From contig CAMPYB010000003.1 in the NCBI GenBank assembly GCA_946998115.1, positions 1 through 64,000 on the forward strand: DNA of 64,000 nucleotides, written 5' to 3'. Below, one piece after another: positions 56,501-64,000 of the stretch. The position numbers and the translations under genes are program-made. The DNA is from an uncultured Actinomyces sp. GTDB lineage: Bacteria; Actinomycetota; Actinomycetes; Actinomycetales; Actinomycetaceae. The notes below the pieces were generated by a model that saw only the letters and a program-made list of their open reading frames with translations, was not told where the DNA came from and did not search any database. How positions within the stretch are numbered: position 1 is the first letter of the stretch; every line of letters starts with the position of its first letter.

Positions 56501-58888
56501 CCTACACCGATTCCGCAAGATCAGTTGAATAAGATTAAAGATGAAGCTAAAAAACTAATTGATAAAAATGCTAAACTCACTGATCAACAGAAAACTGATT
56601 TTGATAAGCGAATTACCGATGCAGACAGTATTGATAAGATTCGTGAAATATTGAAAGAAGCTAATCAGCAGGCTGATAATAATCATGTGACTTCTGATGA
56701 TATAAACAATAAGCAGAATACTGAAAAGCAAAAAGCTAAAGAAGAAGCTAAGCAAAAAGATGATAATGATTCTAATCAGAAGCAGAAGGAAGAAACAGAG
56801 AAAGAAAAAAATAAAGCTAATACTGAAATTGGTTCTTTGAATAATCTTTCTGATGAAGATAAAGAAAGAATCAAGAAAAAACTAAATGGTGAGCCTGGTA
56901 AAAATAATGGAGCACAATCACCTGAAGAAGTGCAAAAAATTCTTGATGAAGCTAAAGCAAAAGATTCAGCTAAAAAAGCTATAAAGGATTTATCTTTCAT
57001 TGATCATGGTAAAGGTGAAGATGCTGATGTTTCAGATCCTAATCATAAAGAAGATGCTGCGCTTAAAGAATTATTAAATAAAAATAAATCTAATAAAGAT
57101 GATGCGCTTAATCAGCTAGAAGATATTCTGAAATCTGACACTGAATCTACACCTGAAAAGATTGCTAAGGCAGTTGAAAATCTTACACGTAAAAATGCTG
57201 AAAATATGTTGAATGCTAAACAAAATGCTAAAGTTGAACTTGGTAAATTATCACATCTTACAAAGCAACAACGCGAAGAAGCTGAAAATAAGATTAATAA
57301 TGCAACTAAGCCTTCTGATGTAAAGAAAGCAATTGATGACGCAAAAACTCTAGATAAATCTAATAAAGATGAACTAGATAATAAGCGTGAAAATGATAAT
57401 AAGGAGCAGGCAGATAAAGATAAGCAAGCACTTAAAGATGAAAAACAAAAAGCTAAAGAAGATTTGTTAAACATTCCAGGCTTGACTGATGAAGAAAAGA
57501 AAGCTGCTAATGAAGAAATCGATAATGCAACGCGTAAAGGTGATGCTATAGCTGTAGTGAATCGATCTAAGAAACAAAAGAAAATTCGAGATACTCTTGC
57601 AGAAATAGCTAAACTTGAGCATTTGAATTATAATCAAAAAGCAACTTTTGAAAACATAATCAAACAAAGTGACGGTACAGATCATCTTGATGACAGCGGT
57701 CAACCGACTGGAAAAGATGATATTGATGATGCACTTGATCAAGCATTAAAATTGAATGGTGCAATGAAACGTCTTTCTGATCTTGATAAAATCGCAAATC
57801 AGTTTAAAGAAAGCGAAAAATACAAGAACCTAGACATTAACGATGGACAGCAAAAAGCTAAAAAACAATCGTTTGATAGTGCATTTGCTCGTACCGATGC
57901 TAATGAAAATCCAAATCAGCCTGGCGTTTTAAACAAAAAACAAGGTGACAATTTGGGTCTTGCACAAGTAAATGATTTGTATAAAGAATTGCTTGAAGCA
58001 ATGAAAGCAATCGATCCAGCTGTGCAAGGTGCAGGTTTATATGTAAGTGATTTGCAAAAAGAATATGATGCTGATAATAAGCTAAAATCTGATAAGGATC
58101 CGAAGTATGAAAATGCATCTCAAGGCGTTAAAGATGCTTTTGATGAAGCTTTGAATAATGTTAAGACTCTTCTTGATGAAGTAACAAAACCTGATGCAAA
58201 TACTGATCAGCAGATTCAAGATAAGATTAATGATGCTTATGCTAAACTCGTGGAAGCACGTCAACATCTTGATGGCGTGGATAAGTCTGGTTTGAAATCT
58301 TTGATTGATGATAGTTCTACTGTTAAGAATAGTGTTGCTTATGTCAATGCTGATGTTACTAAGCAAAGAGCATATGATAAGGCTATTTCTGATGGTTCGA
58401 CTGTTCTACAGAAGGCAGGTGCTAGCGAAAAAGAGGTTAAGCAAGCAATTGATGCTATCAATAATGCCAAGTCGGCTCTTGATGGTGTTGATAAGTCTGA
58501 GCTACAAAAATCTGTTTCACAAGCAGATAAGCTAAAGTCTGATAAGGACCCGAAGTATGAGAATGCTTCTCAAAGCCTTAAAGATGCTTTTGATAAAGCA
58601 CTACAGAAAGCAACTGAAGTTTTGAATAAAAAGACAGCAACTGCAGATGAAATAAGTGACGCTTTGAGCAAATTGAATGCTGCTAAGCAAGCATTGAATG
58701 GTAAAGCTACAAGCTCATCACTTGCAGGAAAATCATCATTGTCTAAGAATGCGAAACTTGTGAAGTCTAATCGTTTCTTGGAAAACACTGGTGCTGACGT
58801 TACATCTACAGGTTTGTTTGCGTCAATGTTTGCATTAGTTGGTGCTTGGCTCGTGTCTTTGAAACGTCGCCGTAACAAGCATGAATAA
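53567..58888 (+). CDS. Giant cell-wall surface protein with GA/FIVAR-like repeats and LENTG signal
   Basis: At 1773 residues this is the largest protein of the window. A signal peptide ends near TPAFADG. An N-terminal region of about 250 residues is followed by at least three 75-residue repeats (KAI/KKAI helix plus a beta element ending TIPSxxLxxxG), then related longer units. From about residue 990 it is highly charged, with GA-module-like three-helix repeats (LGKLSHLTKQQREEAENKI, LLNIPGLTDEEKKAANEEI) and two FIVAR-like units near the end (KSDKDPKYENAS in both). The C-terminus reads LENTG, a hydrophobic helix, then RRRNK, a variant sortase signal. GA modules often bind albumin; that function is inferred. 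Confidence 0.88.
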   Translation: MEKDLSSNHSINSKKYNHTPIYKTACVTMLAGAMLFTSGLGTPAFADGYVSGDNNNLYYGYKTDAEYSAVRLLTEVQFYDTPEDARKGDPVKQNPMGRYVRVHYYSNDPEDVNSQPDRWALRPSWWFGVPKGLENVQHIKLVRKERVTHSGGVQVKHPEVVGGKDRRGYTVVTANEYAKPSDFESISRYHYDANDRINNKKIAKVWNDLIGFKHYDDMGDTKKQWPDFQDNTQSIFVDWESSGTRSYDFTYIAKISDKFANDRVNNPLYFTAGIYRPVGNWHYATGKAYYMPKASDHIRVNYPNPTEVMNLTQVSPAEKEQIIKAIKDVNKGKAGAESEFSKYLKESDGIVINNDGSAKITFIDGSYINIPSKLLVKQGKKYAEKYSSNPVNKTGVVKMTKLTPQEREAVKKAIIDSNKASGKENEFLKHLKKNAGEYSIEVEENGDAHILFQDDSRMTIPSSDLIYQGETIADWAPYCVPDPIEVANISKLEPGEITEIIKAFDNSNKDLPVYQDAKNGDKSPVTINPNGDAVITWKDGSSTTIPSYLFLKEKVKQVPTPKPPAETEKEFNVDLPNRAVTVNFDPFNTKPEDLEANRTQLDNVKIALKRLKAKDAEDNSTIVPIKDVEFDFVNGKVIFKADGYNDRTYPMGMFLKQRADKQTPKETEHNPAGKAEYKYKVAPVEYTGNAPTPQDWQKALKAFVKSNYGVDVSNEPIVETYSLPSTFVPVAGTQGMNVYKNGESNNAGVVTIGISPNHTDGTLQVLGYTQGDNNLKTLFTVPADQLYKKQGVQTDHTLSDLKALAKQLVKDKHNAGVTNEDFEKFGIGRSDDNTINSMTEDDLRDFIKKVSEAKHIEQKRQYKTNPVEVEDYDNLSVPDELFKNALKQFLKANYDGNVDALNIEGASFEFVTRNGSDWVNNNPLTPKDGVLGMKLASENNPKGIASAQLNNDGVRIDFCDIDGKVLFSLEKDELYKKAPTPIPQDQLNKIKDEAKKLIDKNAKLTDQQKTDFDKRITDADSIDKIREILKEANQQADNNHVTSDDINNKQNTEKQKAKEEAKQKDDNDSNQKQKEETEKEKNKANTEIGSLNNLSDEDKERIKKKLNGEPGKNNGAQSPEEVQKILDEAKAKDSAKKAIKDLSFIDHGKGEDADVSDPNHKEDAALKELLNKNKSNKDDALNQLEDILKSDTESTPEKIAKAVENLTRKNAENMLNAKQNAKVELGKLSHLTKQQREEAENKINNATKPSDVKKAIDDAKTLDKSNKDELDNKRENDNKEQADKDKQALKDEKQKAKEDLLNIPGLTDEEKKAANEEIDNATRKGDAIAVVNRSKKQKKIRDTLAEIAKLEHLNYNQKATFENIIKQSDGTDHLDDSGQPTGKDDIDDALDQALKLNGAMKRLSDLDKIANQFKESEKYKNLDINDGQQKAKKQSFDSAFARTDANENPNQPGVLNKKQGDNLGLAQVNDLYKELLEAMKAIDPAVQGAGLYVSDLQKEYDADNKLKSDKDPKYENASQGVKDAFDEALNNVKTLLDEVTKPDANTDQQIQDKINDAYAKLVEARQHLDGVDKSGLKSLIDDSSTVKNSVAYVNADVTKQRAYDKAISDGSTVLQKAGASEKEVKQAIDAINNAKSALDGVDKSELQKSVSQADKLKSDKDPKYENASQSLKDAFDKALQKATEVLNKKTATADEISDALSKLNAAKQALNGKATSSSLAGKSSLSKNAKLVKSNRFLENTGADVTSTGLFASMFALVGAWLVSLKRRRNKHE
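58080..58590 (+). repeat. Duplicated FIVAR-like coding segment
   Basis: The stretch starting GCTAAAATCTGATAAGGA (58080) recurs near-identically from 58528 (GCTAAAGTCTGATAAGGA) for about 60 bp, coding LKSDKDPKYENAS and KDAFD in each. It marks a duplication within the surface-protein gene that could recombine. Confidence 0.7.
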
Positions 58889-58908
58889 ATAATATTGTAT
58901 TTACATAA

Positions 58909-58960
58909 AATTTTGCCCTCATTTGCGCTTTTTATTGTGCTGTGGGGGCAAAATTGTTGT
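58909..58960 (+). terminator. Probable terminator after the giant surface protein
   Basis: AATTTTGCCC (58909-58918) pairs perfectly with GGGCAAAATT (58946-58955) around a 27-nt loop. The downstream T-run is poor. Confidence 0.5.
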
Positions 58961-59090
58961 ATATATATTAGTGTAAAATTGTTAATTTATTTTTTGAAAA
59001 CAATAATTATTGCGTTAGTGCGTGATAATTAAAACATTTAAATTAAATAAAATTTTAGTATTTTATTTTTGTTTGAAGTGGATTTTAAAT

Positions 59091-59227
59091 TATACTCTGT
59101 AAATGATGCCAAAGACGGCATTGAAATATCAAAAATTGAGATATCAAACTAAAATCATGCATCGTTTAATTATAAAAATATTGGAAAATATAATACTGTA
59201 TATATTTCTGATATGTATTGAATACAT
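59091..59227 (+). promoter_or_regulatory. Candidate promoter and operators of the EamA-creatininase operon
   Basis: TATACT (59091-59096) and TATAAT (59189-59194) are possible -10 boxes, both without a good -35. Between them are two 12-mers, TTGAAATATCAA (59121-59132) and TTGAGATATCAA (59136-59147). They differ at one base, are near-palindromic and lie 15 bp apart. A perfect 7-bp-arm dyad, ATGTATT-G-AATACAT, lies at 59213-59227. The arrangement suggests repressor binding in the leader. The rest of the 390 bp before the gene shows only a short ATGCC/GGCAT hairpin. Confidence 0.4.
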
Positions 59228-59277
59228 TGCCTGATTTGTGTTTTATATATTATTTCTCTTGTAGGAGGATTGGAACT

Positions 59278-60325
59278 ATGACATCGTCAGCATTACAAAA
59301 GGCGAAAGGATTTGCTTTCATGTTCCTCTCATCATCTCTGATGGGGGGGGGTCGGTGCATTCGCTAGATATATTGATGCACCAGGTGATTTTATAGCATT
59401 TTGGCGTTCTTTCGCTGGTTTCGTTGCTATGACAATAATTTTCCTTTTAGGTGGAAAATTTACTTTAGTCAAAGGGCAACGTTTTAGTCCAGCGATTTTC
59501 TTTTCTGGGCTTTTCTTGGGTCTATTATCGTCTTTGTATGTCATCGGAACACAATACACTACATTGGCGAATGCTTCGTTCTTAATTTATACAGGTCCAG
59601 TGTATTCTACAATTCTTGCAACAATATTTTTAAAAGAGCCTTTTAAATTATCTATGCTTGCTTCATTGGGTGCTGTTATTTTAGGCACATTATTTATTGT
59701 GGGAATTATTTCAGCTGATGGTATCGGTCTTGATCTTGACCCTAAATATACGGTTGGTAATTTGATCGCTTTGTCTTCGGGTGTTGCTTATGGGTTGTAT
59801 TTATTTGTTTCGCGATTAAGGACAGATTTTGATTCTAATGTAAGAGCTTATTACAACTTTTTATTTGCTGCATTGACAATTACGGTTATGGTTATTATTC
59901 GCTGGTCAGATCTGCATTATCCTGTTAGAGAATGGAATGGTAATACTCCAGGTGGTGTTGTTGATAGTCAACCTTGGTTATTGTCTGAGATGAGTCAGCG
60001 TTCATGGATGGTTTTGATTGGATGTGCTTTGATTACAGGTTTTGGTGCTTTCTATTTTTTGACTTTGGCTACTAAGATTTTGATGGCAGGTGAACTTGCT
60101 ACTATTTCTTATCAAGAAACAATCATGGCTTCTATTCTCGGTTTTATATTATTTTCAGAAGTTCTTACGCCTTTACAGTTCCTTGGTGGCGTTTTGATTA
60201 TTGGTGGTGGTGTTTCGCAAATAATTTTGTCATTACGCAGTGCCAAAAAACCAAGACATATTAATGATAATAATTATGATGATTTTTCTAAAGATACAGT
60301 TGTTGCAGGGAGTGAATGGAAATGA
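59278..60325 (+). pseudogene. EamA-family transporter interrupted at a G9 tract (phase-variable or frameshifted)
   Basis: An AGGAGG site (59263-59268) and the ATG at 59278 start an EamA/DMT protein that runs through MFLSSSLMG into nine Gs (59343-59351) and stops six codons later. With eight Gs the frame joins the downstream reading frame as MGGVGAFARYIDAPGDF. That would give a 348-residue transporter with about ten membrane helices (WRSFAGFVAM, YTGPVYSTILATIFLKEP). Without it, the first in-frame ATG of the remainder is at 59429. A G9 run in such AT-rich DNA suggests slipped-strand phase variation; sequencing error is an alternative. Its stop overlaps the creatininase start, so the phase may affect that gene by translational coupling. 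Probable substrate: creatinine, creatine or sarcosine (inference). Confidence 0.8.
59343..59351 (+). repeat. Nine-G homopolymer inside the EamA gene
   Basis: Nine consecutive Gs place the gene out of frame; eight would restore it, as would eleven or five. It is the longest G run I saw in the window. Confidence 0.9.
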
Positions 60326-61095
60326 GCTCTACAGTTTTAATGGAAGAAATTGATGCTTTTACTTATCGTGAAATGGTAACTAATGGTGAAAAAATTATTA
60401 TTGTTCCAGTTGGTGCAATAGAACAGCATGGTCCGCATATGCCTGTAGGTGTTGATGCAATGTTATCAAGGGCTTTATCTGTAAGTTTGGCTAAAAAAGT
60501 TAATGGTCTGGTTGCTCCAGGTATAACATTTGGTTATAAATCGCAACAGCGGTCGGGTGGTGGATATCATCTTGCTGGCGGTTTATTTATGACTGGGACG
60601 ACTTTAATTAATCATGTTAAAGAGCTTGTGGTAGAACTTGCTAGTCATGGTAATCGTAAAATTGTTTTTTGTAATGGTCATTACGAGAATTACCAATTCA
60701 TGTTTGAAGGTATAGATGAAGCGTTGCGTCTTTTAAAATTGCAAGGTATTGATAATATGAAAGTTCTTTTGCTTTCGTATTGGGATTTTGTGGATGATAA
60801 CACTATTGATAAGCTTTATCCTAATGGTTTTACTGGTTGGGATTTGGAACATGGTGGAGTTTTGGAAACATCTTTGATGCTTCTTTTGTATCCTGAAAAA
60901 GTTGATATGAGTAAAGTTGTAAAAGCAGACCCAGCTTCATTACCTAATTACGATATTTTACCTATACAACCTGAGCTTACTCCTGATTCAGGTTGTTTGT
61001 CTTGCGCGATTGAAGCAAGTAGTGAAAAAGGTGAGATATTGTTATCTGTAGCTTCTGATGCTATGGCCAAAGCTGTGTATAAAGAGTTCAGCTAG
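60316..61095 (+). CDS. Creatininase (creatinine amidohydrolase)
   Basis: The enzyme reversibly hydrolyses creatinine to creatine. The 259-residue protein closely follows the Pseudomonas putida creatininase as I remember it. Metal ligands Glu36, His38, Asp47, His122 and Glu124 lie in VGAIEQHGPH, GVDAML and NGHYEN. The substrate-loop residues Trp156 (SYWDFV), Trp175, Glu178 and His179 (GWDLEHGG) and the GYKSQQRSGGG block are all present. These features separate true creatininases from other family members such as MftE or formamide hydrolases. It starts within the end of the EamA gene (AGGGAG at 60307-60312), so the two genes are one operon. Confidence 0.92.
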   Translation: MEMSSTVLMEEIDAFTYREMVTNGEKIIIVPVGAIEQHGPHMPVGVDAMLSRALSVSLAKKVNGLVAPGITFGYKSQQRSGGGYHLAGGLFMTGTTLINHVKELVVELASHGNRKIVFCNGHYENYQFMFEGIDEALRLLKLQGIDNMKVLLLSYWDFVDDNTIDKLYPNGFTGWDLEHGGVLETSLMLLLYPEKVDMSKVVKADPASLPNYDILPIQPELTPDSGCLSCAIEASSEKGEILLSVASDAMAKAVYKEFS

Positions 61096-61104
61096 TTAAT
61101 TTTA

Positions 61105-61150
61105 TAGGCGATTTAGACACTTTTGTCTATTTCGCCTACTTTTTCTTTTT
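61105..61150 (+). terminator. Rho-independent terminator after the creatininase gene
   Basis: TAGGCGA (61105-61111) pairs with TCGCCTA (61132-61138), with inner AGAC/GTCT pairs, followed by CTTTTTCTTTTT. The next ~260 bp, to the promoter at 61414, shows nothing but an additional TTGTCA/TAATAT pair (61350-61379, 18-bp spacer). Confidence 0.8.
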
Positions 61151-61413
61151 ATAGTAGTTTATGAATGTTTATGAAAGTTGATGTGTGTTTCTTTCTATAG
61201 AACGGTTGTAATAGTTCATAAAAACTGTTGTTTTCTTTATTTTCACGTTTTATAATTTTTCGTTATTTTGTCAGTTTATATGTTATTTATTTTTGTAAAA
61301 TATGTTTTATATCTTATCTAAATCTTGTCTAAACCAGTGGAAAAGTTTATTGTCAATAGATTTACTATGTGCTTAATATTACAACTTCCTTTCTTGTATA
61401 TTTTATTATCTGT

Positions 61414-61442
61414 TTGAATATTTTTTGCATGTTAAATATAAT
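61414..61442 (+). promoter_or_regulatory. Strong sigma70-type promoter of the second EamA gene
   Basis: TTGAAT (61414-61419) and a perfect TATAAT (61437-61442) are spaced 17 bp. Transcription would start near 61449, giving a leader of about 68 nt. Confidence 0.7.
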
Positions 61443-61516
61443 TTAGGTGTTGTATGGTGTTTATTGGCTTTAACGCCGTACAGTTAATATTGTTTTTTAT
61501 AAAGATAGGCTTTATT

Positions 61517-62518
61517 ATGAGCACAAATACTTCATCCGAGTATATTATGAATAAAAAGCTCGGTGCTATATCGATGCTTATTTCTGCTACTGGTATGGGT
61601 CTAGTAGGTACATTTTCACGTTTGACAACATCAGAGTTAACTGATGAATATAAGTCAGTTATTGGTTCATTCTTAGCTTTTGGTCGTATGACATTGGCAT
61701 TCATATTTTTCCTTGTTTTGCTATTTATAACAAAGAAATATGGATTGTTCCGTAAGACAAAGTTGTCATGGTCAATTGTTCTTGGCGGTGTTTGCATTGG
61801 TTTGTCCCTAGGATGCTACGTGTCGTCAACGTTGATGACTTCAATTGCTAACGCTGTGTTCTTGATCTACACTGGTCCTTTGTTCTGTGCTATTTTGTCA
61901 ATTGTTATACGTAAGGATAGGGCTTCAGCTCTTAGCTATCTATTCTTCCTATGTGTGTTCGTAGGTATGCTTTTGACAATTGGTATTATCAATTTTGATA
62001 ATGGATCATTGAGCTTTGGCTTGGATTTGGGTAATAACCCAGAATTCCCTCAGAAACCACTTGGTGACTTGCTAGGTTTGCTATCTGGTGTATTCTACGG
62101 TCTTGCTATGTTCTTCTATGGATATCGTAAAGATGTTGATTCTGTTGTACGTGGTGTTTGGAACTTCTTCTGGGCAGCAGTAGCAACATTGTGCATGTCT
62201 ATTGTATTGAGGCCATGGGGTGGTGTTGCAACATTCAAAGCTAACCACTGGTTCTGGGCATTTGGCTTGTTCATTTTCTGCGGTGTTATCGCACTTGGAT
62301 TCTTGATTGTTGCTGGTCGTAACCTACCTGCTATTGAATACACAACTATTTCCTACTGGGAGACAGTCGTCGGCGTGTTCTTAGGTTATGTTGTATGGCA
62401 TGAAGCTCTTACTGTTACAACAGCCATAGGTGGTTTGCTAGTTATTATCGGTGGACTAAGCCCAGTGTTCTTGGAATTCTTCAAGAAAGATAAGTCAGCA
62501 AAAGTAGCTGCAGAATAA
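61517..62518 (+). CDS. EamA/DMT family transporter, highly expressed
   Basis: This 333-residue membrane protein has about ten helices and two EamA halves. It is a paralogue of the gene at 59278, sharing YTGPLFCAILSIV and TISYWETVVGVFLGYVV-like blocks (TISYQETIMASILGFIL in the other). Codon use shifts along the gene toward the TTC, AAC and CTA/TTG set of ArcB and the amidinotransferase, implying high expression. The ATG at 61517 has GATAGG upstream; an in-frame start at 61454 would add an unlikely leader. As EamA proteins include amino-acid and metabolite exporters, I infer creatine or creatinine uptake or sarcosine export. Confidence 0.85.
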   Translation: MSTNTSSEYIMNKKLGAISMLISATGMGLVGTFSRLTTSELTDEYKSVIGSFLAFGRMTLAFIFFLVLLFITKKYGLFRKTKLSWSIVLGGVCIGLSLGCYVSSTLMTSIANAVFLIYTGPLFCAILSIVIRKDRASALSYLFFLCVFVGMLLTIGIINFDNGSLSFGLDLGNNPEFPQKPLGDLLGLLSGVFYGLAMFFYGYRKDVDSVVRGVWNFFWAAVATLCMSIVLRPWGGVATFKANHWFWAFGLFIFCGVIALGFLIVAGRNLPAIEYTTISYWETVVGVFLGYVVWHEALTVTTAIGGLLVIIGGLSPVFLEFFKKDKSAKVAAE

Positions 62519-62552
62519 TCTATAGATATGTAAATTAAACATATAGAAATAT

Positions 62553-62592
62553 AATTGGGAAACTTACGTAAGTATGTTTCCCAATTTCTTTT
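62553..62592 (+). terminator. Rho-independent terminator after the second EamA gene
   Basis: AATTGGGAAAC (62553-62563) pairs perfectly with GTTTCCCAATT (62576-62586), followed by TCTTTTAATG. The remaining 330 bp to the next gene is AT-rich with no feature I can support. Confidence 0.8.
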
Positions 62593-62921
62593 AATGTAAA
62601 TTTAAAAATTCATTTATAGAATTAAAACTTATGTAATATGTGCAGGAAAAGTATAAAAATAAAATGTAATCTGTAAAAAGTAGAAAAGCCTGAAAATAAA
62701 ATTATTTATTAGTGTATTATTTATATAAAAATTGAATATAGTATAGTGTGAATATATGTAAATAAGACTAAGTTTATGATAGAACACAAATTAAATATGT
62801 AATTTTATTGGGATAAAATAATTTTTAATATTGTAACTGATGGAATAGAAAAATGGTATTATTTAATACTGAATTATAGTTTTGTGGACTATGATAATTA
62901 TTTTGAATATTGGGAGAAATA

Positions 62922-64000
62922 ATGTCGACACCGATAACTCTATTGGCTGATTTTTACAAGTTATCTCATCGTGAGCAATATCCTGCAGGGACGCAGTTTA
63001 TTTATAGTACTTTAACTCCGCGCGTGGATAAAAGATCTGAAATAATAAAACCATATTCAAAAGGAATAGTTTTTTTTGGTTTGCAATATTTTATAAAAAA
63101 ATATTTAATCGATCGTTTTAATAAAGATTTTTTCTCTCAACCAAAAGAAAAAGTTATAGCACAATATGTTCGTTTAATTGAAAACACTTTAGGTGTCAAA
63201 AATGTTTACACAAAGCATCTGGAAGATTTACATGATTTAGGCTATTTGCCTTTGCGTATAAAAGCGTTACCTGAAGGAAGCTATGTTCCTATAAAAGTAC
63301 CATGTGTAACAATTGAAAATACTAATCCTAATTTTTTTTGGTTAACAAATTTCATTGAAACTTGCTTTTTGAATTCTGTATGGTTGCCATCAACTTCTGC
63401 CACTACTGCTAGTATATATTCTAATATTTTGACTAAATATGCCATTGAAACAGTGGGAGATGTTTCGTTTGTGAGTTTTCAAGCGCATGATTTTAGTATG
63501 CGTGGCATGTCGAGTGAACAATCTGCTGAAACTAGTGGCGCAGCGCATTTACTTTTCTTTAAAGGATCGGATAATATACCCGCAGGAATATTTTTAGAGG
63601 ATTACTATAATGCTAATGTGGAAAAAGAATTAGTTTTTACAAGTATTCCTGCAACTGAACACTCTGTTATGTCTGCTTATGGCAAAGCAAATGAAATGGC
63701 TCTTATAAAACATTTGATAACGGATATTTATCCTTCCGGGGCTGTTAGTATTGTTTCAGACACTTGGGATTTTTGGAAGGTTGTAACGGATTATTTGCCT
63801 AAATTGAAGGATGTAATTTTAGGCAGAGACGGTAAATTAGTTATACGCCCTGATAGTGGTAATCCTGTAGATATATTATGTGGCACGAATCCAAATGCGG
63901 GTGTTGGTATAACTGCTCAAGAAAAAGGGCTTTTTGAATCTTTGTGGGATATTTTTGGTGGAACTATTAACTCTAAAGGATATAAGGTACTAGATTCTCA
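62922..64000 (+). CDS. nadV: Nicotinamide phosphoribosyltransferase (partial, runs off the window)
   Basis: The frame is open from the ATG at 62922 to the window end (359 complete codons). The start MSTPITLLADFYKLSHREQYP, STLTPR, FFGLQYFIKKYL, and QAHDFSMRGMSSEQSA are typical of NAMPT/NadV, which makes NMN from nicotinamide and PRPP. The C-terminal part, including VIRPDSGNPVDIL (PRPP and nicotinamide site), is present. GGGAG at 62912-62916 precedes the start. It implies NAD salvage directly from nicotinamide, as expected in a host-associated organism. Confidence 0.93.
   Translation, partial: MSTPITLLADFYKLSHREQYPAGTQFIYSTLTPRVDKRSEIIKPYSKGIVFFGLQYFIKKYLIDRFNKDFFSQPKEKVIAQYVRLIENTLGVKNVYTKHLEDLHDLGYLPLRIKALPEGSYVPIKVPCVTIENTNPNFFWLTNFIETCFLNSVWLPSTSATTASIYSNILTKYAIETVGDVSFVSFQAHDFSMRGMSSEQSAETSGAAHLLFFKGSDNIPAGIFLEDYYNANVEKELVFTSIPATEHSVMSAYGKANEMALIKHLITDIYPSGAVSIVSDTWDFWKVVTDYLPKLKDVILGRDGKLVIRPDSGNPVDILCGTNPNAGVGITAQEKGLFESLWDIFGGTINSKGYKVLDS

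Noticed and set aside
59429..60325. EamA gene starting at the internal ATG 59429 as a complete gene
   Set aside because: A strong ribosome binding site and coherent N-terminal EamA sequence lie upstream at 59278, cut off only by the G9 frameshift.

Overview
The window is AT-rich (by eye roughly two thirds A+T) chromosomal DNA from an actinomycete-type bacterium. The lineage call rests on a 32-residue bS22 (AURKAIP1/COX24-like) ribosomal protein directly after a BldC-type regulator, the MurT/GatD pair, DUF5926, DUF3180, DisA, and the order dacB-tilS / ppa / hpt-ftsH-folE-folP-folB/K. The low G+C and the two sortase-anchored surface proteins suggest a reduced, host-associated, probably fermentative actinobacterium. 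I cannot name the genus. SerRS, serine tRNAs and a near-consensus parS site suggest the first ~27 kb lies in the origin-proximal part of the chromosome.

Layout. 0-16 kb: YtxH-like protein, alpha/beta hydrolase, MFS transporter, phosphoglucomutase, DUF5926, a polyprenyl-type glycosyltransferase, a lipid-kinase-like protein, a large membrane protein, SerRS, a HAD phosphatase, an AGE-family isomerase and MurT-GatD. 16-21 kb: a CPBP protease and an LPETG surface protein with DUF11-like repeats, both on the minus strand. 21.5-27 kb: three tRNAs, metN-metI-metQ, tadA, upp and tRNA-Ser(CGA). 26-46 kb: cell-wall and housekeeping genes, including an NlpC/P60 protein, TilS, DacB, Ppa, Hpt, FtsH, the folate operon with an unusual FolB-FolK fusion, and DisA. 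45-48 kb: a TrkA-like protein, BldC, bS22 and two membrane or lipoproteins.

48.5-62.5 kb is the most interesting part. It holds arcA-arcB-arcC (arginine deiminase pathway), a structured leader, a GATM-type amidinotransferase with extreme codon bias, a 1773-aa surface protein with a variant LENTG sorting signal, an EamA transporter interrupted at a nine-G tract, a creatininase keeping the creatininase-specific residues, and a second EamA transporter with biased codons and a good promoter. My reading is that creatinine is converted to creatine; the amidinotransferase then passes the amidino group from creatine to ornithine, giving sarcosine and arginine; and ArcABC turns the arginine into ATP, NH3 and CO2 while regenerating ornithine. 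No ArcD arginine/ornithine exchanger is present in the window, as expected if ornithine cycles internally. This 'creatine-fed arginine deiminase cycle' is an inference from gene content and catalytic residues. I do not know of a description of it.

The window ends inside a nicotinamide phosphoribosyltransferase gene. I found no CRISPR array, insertion sequence, prophage or rRNA.
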